NCBI RefSeq assembly: GCF_001039355.2
Contig: NW_019776080.1
Span: 598,488 to 662,487 of the forward strand
DNA length: 64,000 bases
Reading direction: 5' to 3'
From: Lingula anatina
Taxonomy: Eukaryota > Brachiopoda > Lingulata > Lingulida > Lingulidae
Made by a program: the position numbers and the translations under genes. A model generated the notes under the pieces. That model was not told the origin of the DNA, did not search any database, and saw only the letters and a list, made by a program, of their open reading frames with translations. This document shows positions 11,379-26,935 of this stretch, piece by piece. Numbering within the stretch: position 1 is the first letter of the stretch; every line of letters starts with the position of its first letter.

Positions 11379-14300
11379 GTAAGTGGACATGACATTTTTT
11401 CTTCTTTAATCAGCATAATTGTAATCATGAAAATGAAAAATGAATTGGAAAGAAAAAAAAAGAAAGTAAAAAAATACGGAAATTACTTATTACAAAAATC
11501 ATACTAAGGTTGTTTTACTTAAAGTTAGGATTATATCTGTACATTAATTTGTGAAGGTAAGCATTTTTTTTTTTTTTGTAAGTTTGAAATGTAAAATACT
11601 ATCTCAAAATAATCTAAGCGTTCTCTTTCTGTTAGTTTGTATAAGTATGTTTTTGGTTTTATTTATAATTTCCAAATTACAAGGGGTACTGGGGTCCTTT
11701 TACTAAATGTATTTAAAAATCGTTTATATAATGTAAATATTTAAGACTATTTTCTTTTCTTAATACCGCACTCTAGATATTTTAGTTTGCTTTGGGTTTT
11801 CCAAGTTCTCTCTCTCTCTCTCTCTGTGCGTACCGGTAAATGTGTATGCGTGTGTGTGTGTGTGTGTGTGTTAATAGTTTTGTTAGTCTTTTAAAGTCAA
11901 AAATCGTTCAGGCTACCACTGATAACTTGCCCCATTCCTTGTCCATTTCATCTATTTGAACATTTTAATCAGGTCTATAAAGCCTACCAGATACGGAGTT
12001 TCATATCATGAGACATCTGTAATTCTGTTGTGTATTGAACATTGCCTATCCTCATATTATATAACAACGGTATTTTTGGTTATAGATAAATTGTGTGTAA
12101 GAGTGTTAAGAGTGGCAAAATGCACTTTTAACTGAACATTTCAGTATTCTCTTTCACTAAACACAAATGTTCCAACAATTTAAGTCACACTTTCGGTGTG
12201 CAAATGGCCTATTAAGTGTGAATTATAACTCAGGGCGCTTAAAACAATTAAGCCACTTTTAAATGGCAATTACGACCTTTTGTCTTTCTGCACATTACAT
12301 TGCTATCTATCTTTCTAATTTTCTGTGATCTTTTATGGAGTTCAAAGATAAATTAAGCAGAACAGTGAAGAGAATTTTAACTCTTGAATAATTACAAAAT
12401 AGTAATAAATGTTAAGGCGGGATTCCAGACGTCCTTGTTTTCAAAGAAAAAACAACCAACCTGTTGTGAGTCACAAAGGGCTTGAAACACGGCTTTAGAT
12501 ATGAAACTTGTTAATTTGATATTTTTCCTTTTAATTTGCTAAACGAGAACAGTAACTGATAACGATGATCTTGTCTTTTGTGTTCCGTATTTCAGTTAAA
12601 TTTAATCGAAAATGAAAACAGTCGTTAGGTGCAAATTTTTTCTTCTCAATTGTGTTTACTCTAATTACGACCGATAAAAAATCTGCTTTTTTAAAAAATA
12701 TATTTACAATTTGTAGCAGTCAGTCTACAAAACAAACCCGAGTCAACAAAGTATTGCCATTCAAACAGAAGGTAAGAAAATGTTTTCAGCGCCAGCCTTC
12801 CAAAAGCTGGTACATATTTTCAGAAATGCACTGGTCCCATTTTCGGTGCTTTTCTCTTAAACTGGATACAAGCACTTCTAAACTTGAAAGACAGATTTAT
12901 ACTTAAGTTCAGTTCTTCGTCGTTTCTTTGATTTTCAAGTAAATGTTTCGATTTCTAGGGATTTATAATCACGTGATGAATAAAGACATCTTCGGCAAGT
13001 TGCTTGTTAAGGAAGCGCACTTGAACGTGAATTAAATTGCAGAATATCCTAATTACGGGTATTAATCTACCTTTGTATTGGAGTGCTCTTAGAAGTGACC
13101 TGTCACATATAATGCCTCATATTCTTCGCACAAATGCAGGAAATGTAAAGCTCGCTGTGTATTGTGGCTCGTATAAAGCTGCGCACAGCACGCTTCATGC
13201 TTGTCCATTTTAAGTCGTGAGACATACGCAACAGCACCTGCTGGTCTTCGAGGAATCTTGTCGATTTCTGCAGACGCGTCACGCACGCCCAGTTTAAACT
13301 GCGTCACTTATATCGAATCTACAGTATGGTCCATTTTGCTTTTAACGGTATTTTTTTTTCATATGATAATGATAGCATCAAATGCTATACAAAGTTTCAA
13401 TGCCAGTCATTAAAACAGAATTAAAAGATATTGTATTGTGAGAAATTTGCATAAAAACCTACTTATTTACAAAAATAAATAAATAAATAAATATTCGATT
13501 TATTTTCCATCAACGCAGGTGTCTAAACCTAGTTATTTTGGTTACAAATATCGCAGGCAGAATGAATCCCATTTAATAAAACAAAAACTCGTGATTTTGC
13601 AATATTTTTGGATCCACACAATTAACGCGATGACCTATTTCTCCAAAAGTAAGACAATGCACTGGAGCTGCGTCTATTTGCTGTAATTCAACGCGACCGT
13701 GCGGGGGTTGTACATTTAGATATATGGTGTATGTATTGTAGTTGGAAACGTGCAGGTACAGGTGCCCGCTGTGTTTTGCCAATAATTCAAAATTTTTATG
13801 CACCGGTTTAGCGTCAAATCTACGCCTAGTTTAATCATTTCTCTAATACTTTATCAATTTACCTATAAATTACAAAATGCGAACCACGCCAAGGTTATTT
13901 TTAAATCTATAACTTCTTTTCAAGCATTTAAGTGTGTTTAATGTTAGATATTGGCGAAATAGTTTTTGATATAAAGAAACTTGCTCATTTGGGTGGCTGC
14001 CTGTTAAAAAAGGACGGAAAAGGAAAGGAAAAACATTTGCACTTTTTCTTGAAGATGGGGTCTTTGGTATTCTTGGCGACGTTACAGTCCAGACGTTCCC
14101 ATGTGAATGCGTTTTTGATCGGTTAACGCGGAGGCGCTGGTATTTTTGTGAACAAATAATTTTTGGTTTAGTGTTGCCTACTTTTAGATGTCACGTAATT
14201 AACAGAAAGAAAAAGTCGTGTGAAAATGAGTGCTTTTGTTGTTATAAATTAAGGAGAGGCAATAATAAAAAATAAAGAAAAAAGAGACGAATATAGACTG

Positions 14301-16220
14301 AGAGCAAGATCTATATTCTAGTACAAAATATCAGTCCTACCTATACTGAAATACGTCTTGTTAAAAAAGATAGAAAAATATTTCATTTTACATATGATAA
14401 TGATAAATGGAACATTCAACAACGAGTTTCTTTTTCTCATCCTCCAAATTATTTAATAAAAACGCATTTTCTGTTAGGATTTCTCCTCATTTAAATGCAC
14501 TTTCTGTCAACTAGTTGTTAATCTCAACTTAATATAAATCTGGAAAAATTCTTTTTTAAGACTGTGAAATAATGAAATACTTTTATATAATACGACAGGT
14601 TCTAGAAAATACGTTTTTGTCATCCCATTTGACACACAAAGTAAGATCGAAAACGCAAGCTTCCTTTCAGGAAAAAAAGGCTACAGGTAAATTGCAATTG
14701 GAAAGACGGCAAATTATGCTTTAATTTTGCCGCGCAGTCAAAGACATATGATCCTATCAATTATTTCGTAATTTGATTGTGATGACACTCCAAATGAAGA
14801 CCCGTCATGAGAACATCAGCAGGCGTTGGATCTTTTTGCCGACAATCCCGTGATGTTAATAGTTCATTTCTTCTTCATTAGGGATAATTAGTCTGCGGCT
14901 GAAACTGCTTAATTCCCAGGACCATTCGAGACGCAGTGCGACTCATTTGTTTCTGACCGTGTCTAAAGTTGTTCTTCGTTGGCATTGTTAAATGCATTCT
15001 AATATTGCGATATTTCAACAAAGCGTTCTACATTTCCTGTCTTGTGTATCGAACGCGTGATTCTTTATTAATACACGTGGGTTACACACGGCTAAAGTGT
15101 CCATTTTCAGTACAGGTATATTGATGTCTCACAAAATTTGTTGATATCATTTCGATTCTTAATCGAAAAAGTTCTACAAGAAGACAAAGCAGCTGTTCGT
15201 TAGATAATGGCAAGAACAAATATTAAGAGTGTCAAATATCAAAACATAAATGCACGCTTAGGTTTCTTGGGAAAACTTTTCTTGTAATTTTGCTTCTTAT
15301 ATGTATAAGACGTTATTTTGTTTGTAATAGATAGGGAAGTTATATTTTTGTTAGCTCCTCATATTTAGCCAAATAAAAGCTAATTCAGACGACCAATATT
15401 GCTTTATTGATAAAAGTTTCTGTATTTTGTCTTTTGAACATCAGATTCATTTTAAATAAGACATCGGTTGATGCCAGTTGAAATGTCGTTATATCTATAG
15501 CTAGATCATACTACTGAATTAAAAAAATATAATAAAAAACTCATAAGTTATATAAAAAGCATGTATACAATAATTTTATAATTGAATAAGACGATAGTAG
15601 GCCTAGATCTATGTCTGACTTGACGTGAAGTTAATTTTAAATATTTTATATTAAAAAATATATACTTTTTAATTTCGAAATATTTTCGGCACTCTGTTTA
15701 AAATACAGATTCATGCTACGCCTAGGCAGCCCTCATTTTAAGACACATTGATCTGGCGGGGGAAATATAAAGGAAAGAAAATGAAGCTACATTATCATTA
15801 ATCAAAGTTTCAGAAAAGAGCGTTATTTTGTTGCATTAATTTCGAAATAAATGAAAGACGGCAGACGATCTAGGCGTATTGGTCACATGACGCTTGTGTG
15901 AAAAATGCCGTCTGCGCACTGAGTTTCAACTGAGTGATTCACTTGTTACTCACCTAAGTGCGTGTCACACACTCTAAATTGGACTCTAATAATGTCATTA
16001 CCGGGTTTAAGTTGGACAATTTTCTTCATATCACGTCACAAAGAAAATGGAAAATGGACAAGAAACCAGAACTTTTTTTTACGAAATGATTTTTGTCCAT
16101 TGCCATTTGGTGGTGACCTTTCTTGAGTATGATATTTATTTCAGTTCTTTCCGAAAGTTAAATTTTAATCTTACCTTTTGACATTTGTAACCATAGTTAG
16201 AAAAATTACATAGCAGAATT

Positions 16221-16257
<37 letters not shown>

Positions 16258-16560
16258 CGTTGAAGATGTCTTTGCAAAATCAAAGGCATATTTGTGGCAT
16301 AAAATTCTTAGCAAAATTGAAGGAAACAGCCTGGACACGATAGCATCTCGTAGACGTGAATTAACTGCTGCCGTGCAGGTGAGGAGGGTTATCCTGTGGC
16401 CACTCAGCGGGACGCTGTAAGGAATGACCTCTGGTCACGGAGCGTTCTGACCCTCTGTCTGCAGTCTCGAGTGGTTTTTAATGCATCGTAGCCTTAAATC
16501 ATGAGAATGATGCGCATTGTGTCTCTTGTTGTTTTGGTGTAGTGCAGATTTTAACGGTGG

Positions 16561-16630
<70 letters not shown>

Positions 16631-17017
16631 ATATATAAGTACAGGAGAATGCATTGGGTGATATGAGATTTCTTAGATATACACTTTACATTTTTTTTCA
16701 CTCATGGTAACAAACGTGTTTCATTCCTTCTTTTGAAGACCCCCTTCTGTGGACGGCCGATCACGTCCGTCAGTGGCTGGAGTGGGGGGTGCGAGAGTAC
16801 GGGCTGCAGGGCTTGGAAATATCGAAGTTCCACGGAATAGAGGGCCGCGAGCTGTGTCGAATGACCAGGGAAGATTTCAGTCAACTCACGACTCCAAATA
16901 ACGCCGACGTCTTCATGGCGCATCTGAACTTCTTGCAACAAAGTAAATATACAACAGAAATTTGAAAATAATATTCTTCTTTTGCTTCCTCTCCTTGTCC
17001 CTCTCTCTCTCTCTCCC

Positions 17018-17072
<55 letters not shown>

Positions 17073-19907
17073 CTCCCATCATTACCTTTTTAAGACAGAA
17101 CTCACTCGACAAAATATGACAATTCTGTCTTTAATCAATTTCTCTTTGCCTTACCAGTTTATTTCGTCGAAGAGCCATAAATATTGTTCACAGATAACAT
17201 AAAATACTCAAATTTATACCACATGGTGTTTTAACCTGTTTGAGCAAAATGATGTGGCAGTTTAACATTCGTAACACAAAGACATTAATAATCTGTAACT
17301 TCATATTTGTGTTGTTTGTAGCCGCTCCACACCACGTGTTCTTGTTAATAAAAAGCTACAAAAACACATTTTAAACACACGGCCGTATTACGGTTTGCCG
17401 CCGTAGGAAAATATGCGTTTGTTCGTCACTTTTCTCAAAACTTAAATAAACAACGAGCCACGTCAAAAATGATTCAATAAATAACATTTTTACTGCGGTT
17501 CACTTTTATGGCCAGCTTTTGGAGTGACGAACAAACAATAATTACGATTGTGCGTTTAGTGTCCAACAATAAGCTCACAGTAGCCGCTTCTATTCTTTCA
17601 CCGCGGATCGAATGCGGGTCTAACTGTTTAAGCGCAGCTAATCACCTATCAATCACAGCAGTGAAGTATCTGAAAAGCACCTGCTCTCGTGAGCGCAAGA
17701 TATGTCATCATCTCTCTCCATTGTGCTCGCAGCCAGCATTGTACTCTAGTCATATGAGACCGCGGTTTACGAGGGAATATTAAAGGAAACCTGAATGTTA
17801 AGACATTATTCAGATAATGTCTTTTATCGCGATGTAATGCGACCGGAATGCTGTTTATTTATTTATGTTGATTAACTTGTCAAAGCTGCATGCCCTTTTT
17901 TTACTGGTGCTTGTATCGAAGGTGTGAATTTCTTTCCGCTACACGATACGCGCGGTCTGATGGTGAGAGTTGCTTTCTGCCAAAATTTTTTCAAATCTAG
18001 AAAGGTGGGTGAGTATTCGGCGACCGTATGTATTTATATGTTTTCTTATTTTAAGGACGTGGTGTTGGTAAAAAGTTTAAAAAATGTATACTTTGCGTTG
18101 AAATTTAAACGAAGACGATATTTAATCTGAATAGGCAGGCTGCAGTTAAAACCAGCTAAATCGATTATGATGAAAATATGAATGTCAACGAATGAAAATT
18201 TATTGAAGACTCACTTCCTGGAATTGTTTCCATATGTTTAAGTACATAAATACAGGTATTTTGAAATGAAAGCTGACATTTCATTTTGTTGCTATGACGT
18301 TCCATTTCTAAGAGAATTTTAATATAACTCTGACAAAGTATATAAAAAGTAAATAGCATTGGAATAGCTGAGTAAAACTTAACTAAAAATATTCACTTAA
18401 AATATGCAACTTATTGTGGATTATGGTTTTCTTCGTTGGAAAAAAGTTCACATATCCGACATCCTGGACGCGGCAGACGACATGAGAAGCAGTTCGGATA
18501 TTTTGTGGACAGGGTGAAAATTCAAAACTTTAGGGTTTCCATTTCAAATACTCAGTGGAATGAAAAATGATTATTTAATTTCAATCAGCATTCTTTATAA
18601 CAAATTCTAGAAAACCCGTGTTCTTCGGGATACGCCTAATGTTTCTAATATATTTTTGCAAAATAAGGCGATGACTATCTGGTCGACCACGTACACAATT
18701 GACAGTGTTTTAAGTGTTTTAAACGTTTTAACCCTCTTCTCTGACTATACTTGAAGTTTTCCTATTCCAGCTTGTGTCCAGAACACAGCGATGAGCAGTG
18801 AGCGCATGCCCAGTAAACACTCTCCTACCCCGGCCCTGGGGGCGCCTTTTACGGACCATATAAAACCAGGTAAGGCACTTTCGGGGTACGACCCGGTAAA
18901 GTTAGCTCCTCACCCCGTCCTCTTTCCCTAGAGTCCCTCCCATTTATTGAAGACCACAAATCAGGTAACTTGCCATTACTCTTACATGTAGTTTCATTCG
19001 CCCCTTCCCAAACTCGGTCTTAATGCCTTTTATTACCTTAATGTACAGTATAGAGCCAAGCAAGTCTTTTTTTTTTTTTTTTTTTTTTTTTGATGCTCTC
19101 ATTTTTGTTATGATAATGACAAAAGTGGAACCACAACACGTGCGGTAATATTTAATAATATCGTGACCGAGTGACCGAAAGGAAGCGATGCACTTGCCAG
19201 TCACTGTCAAAGAAGACCGCGGATTTATATCCAACCCCGGCGTTTGTGTTTGCCATTAAAGCCACAGGACTATCCTTAGTTTTTAAAGGGGTTAGGTAAG
19301 ATTTACTAATAAGGTATTAAGAAAAGCCAAAAATATTTCAAGGTATTTCCATCAGTGCAGTTATTAAATTATATAGAATTGTTGCCAGACGTGACGTCGC
19401 TTAAGTTATATATACTGCCAATAGATGGCGTTAGTGACGCTGATGTGAACTAGAATGGCGATGTCTAAGAATAAATTTAGTGTCAGCAAAATCTCGCTTG
19501 CAGCACTTTTTCAGGTTATTGATTAATTGTATTGACAAAAAATATTTTTCGGAACTATAGCAAGATGAACATTTTAAACAGGTTGGACGTAGACAAGGTT
19601 AATAATTAGTGAAGGTCTTTATGTCGAGATATTTTATCAATGCTGTGGACAGTGTTTTTATCCTACTGTTTTATTATGTTGAAAACTTCTACTGTACTTT
19701 GTACTCACTCATTGCTTGTAATTGAAGATGTAAATGCATTACAAAAAATACCAAGTACACAACTGAGTATACTTGTATATACGTTTGCTGTATACATTTT
19801 ATTTTTGCCACCTTTTTTAGTTTTGCATTGATGGGGCATAAATTCAGTCCTCTGAATGCGTATGTAACTGCACGTTATTAATACTTAAATTGTAATTAAG
19901 GTACATC

Positions 19908-19950
<43 letters not shown>

Positions 19951-20342
19951 CACGCGTGTTTGTGAGTGTGCGTGCTTTGAAACAAAGCGCGTATGGTTTA
20001 AGTCAAAGGAAGTTATTTTTACCAATTCATCTCAGGACTTCATCAATTTTCCAATGTTTCTCAACCATCCTTTTGACTGGCCAGAAAATCCCCAAAACGC
20101 TTAAATACTGTATCTAACTACAACAGTCCTAATTTATTCTAATTTTTTTCATAGTTTGTAGACAGAGGTAGTGGCGATCTGATAAAAAATAGACTGTATC
20201 CTTATATAAGCACCCAGTACAAATAGAAGTACATGTACAAGCTCCCTGATCTCTGATTTATCACGTAATCTTTATTTCGAGTTGAGATGTTTTTCTTTCA
20301 TATTTTAACAAGCGACTGTTTGCTCGTCCTAGTGCATTTCAG

Positions 20343-20380
<38 letters not shown>

Positions 20381-22196
20381 ATGATGAAATGTTCGTGTAC
20401 ACACTAGGAAAGGTTTATTTTTAATTTCAAAGCCGAATGACGTAGAGATCATCTTCTTGACAAAAATTAGATTTCCCTCTACGTGCGCAGTAGTGATAGA
20501 TCTCGCATTTGCAGAATATAGTACATTAACAGAGTTAGGAACTGGGTTTACAAAAGAATATGAAATGAAAGGAAAAGATCAAAACGCCAAAGTAATGACG
20601 CGGGAAAAAGCCACTGCCGGGTTGAAACACCTCTGAGCCGTAAGTTCAGAATGCATTTTTCTTCTTTTCCCAACGGCGGTCTCCTTACTGCCCCGGCATC
20701 TCCCGCGAACAACAAAACTAACAGAGAGAGAAGAATCGTTAGTCTGCGTTGTGGGCCCTCTCCGAAAGAGAATCAAATAAGTCTAACCAAGTCTATTACG
20801 GCCCATTTTCCGTTCTTTTCACAGCGCGTGTTTTAATGCCGTATCGCCCATTCATACGACTTGTGTTTATGGACAAATATTAACTGTGCATTACGTAGAC
20901 TTGGTTGTCGACACCTTTTATTCGCGAGGACAATTTCCCTTTCAACCTCGTCATAACATTTCGTAAAGTGAAGCAAGCGGAAAGATGTGCTTGGCGCCCG
21001 TTGGGTGATGGAATGACACGGAGAAAAGATTTTTTCTAAGGCGCAGAGAAAGCGTGGAGAGAACGGCATTATGATATAGCGTATCACGGCTTGTTAATGG
21101 CCTCAGCGCTATTGTCTCGCGCGCATATTACAATAATAGGGAGAGTCGTGGTACTGGAGGGTTCTAGCAATTTGATCTTCGGTGCCGCTGGGATATTTGC
21201 TGTTATGAAATGTGATGTGAAATTTAAATGATTAGTGAGTGGGTATTATTTCCGGAGAAACAGTCGGTTCAAAAGTTAGCGTTAACCAAGACAGGCACGT
21301 GTGACTCTCAGCGTTTATTAAGCACTGTAATAACTGTTATCAAAATAAAATAGGGCAAAATTTTAAAATAGTAATGTCAAAACACTGCAATAGTGTAAGA
21401 ATTTGCCTTTGCCCTCTGTTAAGGTAAACGTTAATAATAAGCTCTGAACTTAATAGTTTGAAGTTTCCTGGCACAGGATTAGTAAGATTACATGTAAAAC
21501 AACATGGGACCAATGCTCGTACACACTATCTCCGTATATTTATATTATAAGAACACTTAAACGTACATGTTGCACGTTAGATTAGATTTGAGGATTCATA
21601 GCGGTTCTTTACCAGATATGCACTACACGCGACTTAATGTGAAAACTGCACCGATTTGTTCCAAGGCAATCAGTCGTATGTAGGCGTAAAAGACTTAGCA
21701 ACGGCAGATGTCATTGGCTTATACAATACTAATGTCGCTGAAACTTACTTTTTCAAGCTGAAAACTTAATGTATAAAATCGTGTAACATCACTATTCTCT
21801 GGTGTTAATGACATTTATTGGTTGAAAAGTCTCTGTGAAAACACTTGGTTCACTAGAAACCGCCTGGAAGAAACGTATTTAAAAAAAGGATTTGTACGGT
21901 TTGTGTTTTCACCTCCGTTTGTCTATTTATCTGTCACCAGAATAATTTAAAATGTCATGGAGTAATTCTGATAGAATTTTCAAGATAGGTCCAAATAAAT
22001 TAACTTTAAAGTGATAAGATTTTGGGGATGATCCATTGATTAATTAATGGTTAATTATTTGTCTTGGCTGAGGTCTGCGCTCTCTGGCGGATTTACTATA
22101 GTTTCTTTCTTTCCGTAAATATTTTATTAATTGTGAGACAGATGCTTTATGGACTACTACAGAAGGCTAGAGAAGAAACTAAGAAAGTTGTCGTTC

Positions 22197-22241
<45 letters not shown>

Positions 22242-23129
22242 AAGTTAATAATGAAAGAAAATGAAATGATGATAATTAGCTGATTTTCAGTAAACTAGAG
22301 ACTAAATTAGATTTATTCTGTCTGGAAGTCACATATAGCGGTATTCTGTCTCTGTGGTTTACCTTATAAAGGAAAACTGTCTTCACCGGGTGTCGTGACA
22401 GTTATCAGTCTCCTGTAGACTCGTATAAACTCGGGCTGACAGCAATGTGGCTTTCCTATGTATTCCATGCCTTTTATATGTCGTGACTTGGAAATGATTG
22501 ACATAGTTTTGTAAGGGATGGGCCCATTAAAAAAATAGGCAGAAACAAAGCATTCTTGATACTTGTTGTTTGCCCACTTTGACCCTCCCCCCCCCCCCCC
22601 GGGTCTGGTTTTGGCTGAGAATGGGAAGGGGATGTAGCATAGCTTTCATACTTACCCTGATACGAAAATTTTATTTGGATAACTGTCGTTTAATTGGCCA
22701 ATAGAATCATGTCGTTAATTGATAGATGCATGTGTATTGAACTCGCACTATTTCGTGATAGGAAATCACCTCAAACAATCGATCGCTTTTTCGCTGTCTG
22801 AAAACTTATTGTCACGACGATTACTAATTATAAAACTCATTCAAATTTTGAAGCCATAAATGTTCACAACAACTGCCTCGGAGATGCAGAAGAGAGTATT
22901 CTCCATCAGTAAATAGATCTCACACTATTTTATAAATCCCTGTGTTTTCCTTTGCTTATGTTAACCACATGGACGTCTCAAGATACTTTGGTGCAAATAC
23001 TTTAAATACACAAAAGATAATAGATACTACTACTATTACTACTACTACTATTACTACTACAACTACTACATGTACTGCATGTGCCGCCACTACTTCTACT
23101 ACTGCTGCTGCTGCTGCTTCTACCACTTT

Positions 23130-23202
<73 letters not shown>

Positions 23203-23697
23203 GTTTATTTGCAACTAAAAGTAGGTGGATTGTACAATAAGTTGAATAAATTGATACAGTTCATAACTGCATTCAAGAGAATTTAATTGAAATTAAATGA
23301 CATTTAATCAGTGTTTAAATGACTTTAAAGTTATTTGATCCATTTAGGATATTTGGAAATTTAAAAAATCGCACAAAAAGTCTTGTAATTTCACTACAAC
23401 TACTACAAGGTTCTACTACTACTACTACATGCATTTCATCTACATCATGTACTACTTTGACTACTACTACACTGTACTACATGTACTCCTCTGTCTACTG
23501 CGGGCGGAAGTTCATGCTTCTTTTTTTCGACTCTTCTCTATTTTCCATGATGGTAGACGGTAGAAATTCTTTGGGAATTCCTTACTCATCATCCAGTAAC
23601 TGTTGTATCAACAGATGTGATGAACTGTCTGTCTCAGTTTCTGCTTGATACGAATATAAACGGTAATAGTTAGGTATTTGTCAACGTTCTAACAAAT

Positions 23698-23733
<36 letters not shown>

Positions 23734-24152
23734 ATTTTTAAACTTCAATCACGCATTTCACGACAATATGAATCGAAATTTCTGCACACCATTAACAAGG
23801 TCAGAAAAATGAAATATGAAGGAAAGATGAAAGAGAAAACGGATATATTCAAGGGAATTAATTTTCTATAGAATTTATCTAAAAGGATTTATATAACGGC
23901 GAGTCAATACTTTCTGCTTCGTCATTAGATCATGAGTCAAGTGTTCGGCTGACAATACTTTAAAGGCCGACACGGTAGAAACACACACGGAGGAAACACA
24001 GAGTGTCAGACCATACAGGAGGGGGAAGATAAAAGAGAAATTGCTATTTTTAAAGGAAATCTGGATTTGCTTCGCTTTGTTTGGCATGGTGTAGTGCGTT
24101 AGAATAAAATGTTCTGTCACGCCCTAGTACCCTCGACGATCCCTTAATACCC

Positions 24153-24209
<57 letters not shown>

Positions 24210-26895
24210 ACGTGTAGGTGGACCACAATCAAACACAACCGTAAAGTAACAGAATAGAAAGGGAGGGCTAGTAAGAACACGGCCAGGGCAATTGCCACTC
24301 TCTCCTTCAAAAACGATTGATTTATCCAGTAAGTCTGACCTGAGCGTCTCACCTCACTCCCCCCGTGTCATCTCTAACACAAAACACACATAACCTTTCA
24401 CGCCGCTCACTTCACCGACTCCGGTGAAAGCAGCGCTGCGACCAAGCGTACACGCTCACACACACACTTAGAAGGAGAGCTTTCCTTGGTTTTCAAACAA
24501 CCAGAAACGCTCTGTAAGCAGGCAAGGAAGTCGCAAACGACTTCGGTACAATGCTCGCGATGGCTTATTTTGTATTGCTGCGTTGGTAAGAGAAAGGTGG
24601 GGATTTTAAATCCGTGGAACTCTCGCTTTTACCGATGTCTGGTGTATTTCTAGCGTTATGAGGTTATTCAGTAATAATCACTCGTCGGGAAAAGGCAATG
24701 TTTATAAAGCCAAAAGGGTCTCCGGTTAAGTTTTTTTATCACGGACCCTGTTTTTTCCCGATAAAAGGTGTTCAATTGATCATCATTGTTGGTTCGAAAC
24801 CTGAGCGGTTCTTCACCTTACTCACTAATGGACTATCACTTGTTGACTTTTATCAATACTTTCTCAGGAAGCAGAAAAGAACACCTCAAATTGTCGTACA
24901 ACAACTTCAAACAAATATTTTCATTGGGACTATTGGGTTTTCATAAGCCCTCTTGACTTGTCAATATTAGCCGCAATCTGTGTGCGGCCTATTATGTTTC
25001 AATTTTCCACTTGATAATACCACCCTGGGCCCTGTTTGCCCTCCCTCCTGCTCAAACTAGCCCTAGGGTCAGGGGGACATTGAAAGTAAACTCATAAAAT
25101 GTTAATATCACCTCTTGTATTCCCGGTCACGGGCCTTGGTGTCGTGGGGCGGGGGGAAGAATCGGAATAAACAATGCGAGATTTTGGAGTTTTTTTTTTT
25201 TAATCGGTGCCTCAACTCGCTCGCTATCCCTGGTTGTTTTAACTGTATGCCCCGGAGCGTGGACAAACCAAAGCGTGTTGTCGCGTGTGTTCGCGACTTC
25301 ACAGTGTTAAGGATACGGGAAGGAAAACATCGCGAGTCCATGCCGACGGAGAGAGAAGGGACACTGACGGTTTGGTGACAGAGAAGGTCCCACGTTGACA
25401 CTTCATTAAGGTTAGCACGTGCGACCAATAGGAAGTCGTGGTATCGCGAGGAGCCCTGTCCCCGGTCTCGTCCTTCTGATACATCGTCAAAGAAATCAAA
25501 TATTTTCTCTTGTGTGAGCTGCGTGTATAGACTGACGGACAACAGGCAGCGATTGCTTACCTACCGTTCTCAGTATCTCCGCCTTCTTTCGTTGTCACAC
25601 TGTGGCCCGGCTTTTAAATATCAAAGAGAGACACACTCATCGAACAGTCAAGTCCGATCATCATCATCACTTCGGACGCGTGAACGGATAAGCTGATCGC
25701 GTCCAGTAAGACTAAGTCTCCGCCTGGAAATCGTCGACAGAAATCACTCCGAGATAACCGAAAGTGTGGAAAAAGAGAGAGTGATATGTGAATGGCTACA
25801 GCATGACTTGAATTAAAAGAAAAAAATTAGTTCGCCATTTGCACAACAAATCTTCACAGACTTGGCATCGGCAACACCTCCGAATTTAATGGAGTAGAGT
25901 GCTGAAGTTGGAAACTATTTCCGAATGAAGTTATTTCCCAACCAGTTTGTTCTGGCTCAGTCTTAGGGCGGGTGAGGATATAAGACTGGCGATATCATAA
26001 GCAGGGAGGATTCAACGCCTTAGATAAGGATTCCTCTAAAGGAGCGTCATTGTGACCGCGAACATCCTTCAGGACCGAGATCGTGGATCGCTTATTTATA
26101 TCAAAAACTTTTTAAGGTTTCCACCATTCCTGCTACATTGCTAAATATATTTACTTTTCTCGAAGGTTAAAAAAAGACTGACTACAAAACAAAAACAAAG
26201 TCGGGGTACAAATACGAAGGCGTAAAATATTTGTTCAGAATCTATAACTTTAGGCAGACAGTAAAGGTGTAAAAGCGGCGACGCAGACGACAGACGAACG
26301 CGGCAAAATGAGTATGGCGTCGTTTCACCATCATCAGAGTTATCACCACCAGAAGCAGGAATATTACCACCCCTGCGCCTTCTCTAGCTTTCACAGCGCC
26401 ATGATGCTCTCACACGGTAGGAACGCAAGTGTGAAATTTAACTTTTTGAATATCCCCTTTCTCCAAAGATATAATCTTGCTATTTTTAACGGCGTGCAAA
26501 AAAGGGTTTTGACTTTTTCATTCTACATTCGATATTACTATTCATACTCATGTTACTGTTTTTAGGTCTGAAAGGTTTCCTATAATCCCATTCAGTTTTT
26601 AAAAATATGTTCTCTAATTCATTGATAGAATATGGTAAAATAATCCTGGAAAAATATTTGAAGGAATTCTTGTGTTATAAAAAGTAGAAATCTCATCTTC
26701 ATTTTTAGTGCTTCCTTCTCACTGTTGCGACATTTTCACCAGCGTGTGGCTTATTTGAAACATCGAAAATGAAATAAAAACAGCAAATGTCAAGATGCAG
26801 TCGAATTGATAATTAATAACATATCTCGATATTTTTCAGCTCAGCCGTGAGCAATCCCACTTGGCTCTGCAAAGCTAGTGGTTCACAATTCTGTT

Positions 26896-26935
<40 letters not shown>

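Noticed and set aside
10514-11392. Open frame taken as starting at TTG 10514 and running past the exon end
   Set aside because: TTG is not a plausible start here. The frame is open back to the splice acceptor at 10438, and the true exon ends at the GTAAGT donor at 11379.
23002-23286. Thr/Asn/Ser-rich open frames on both strands
   Set aside because: Produced entirely by the CTA/AAT trinucleotide tract.
25108-25542. 144-codon open frame on the - strand
   Set aside because: No family resemblance, and overlapping frames on the other strand are equally open. Treated as chance.
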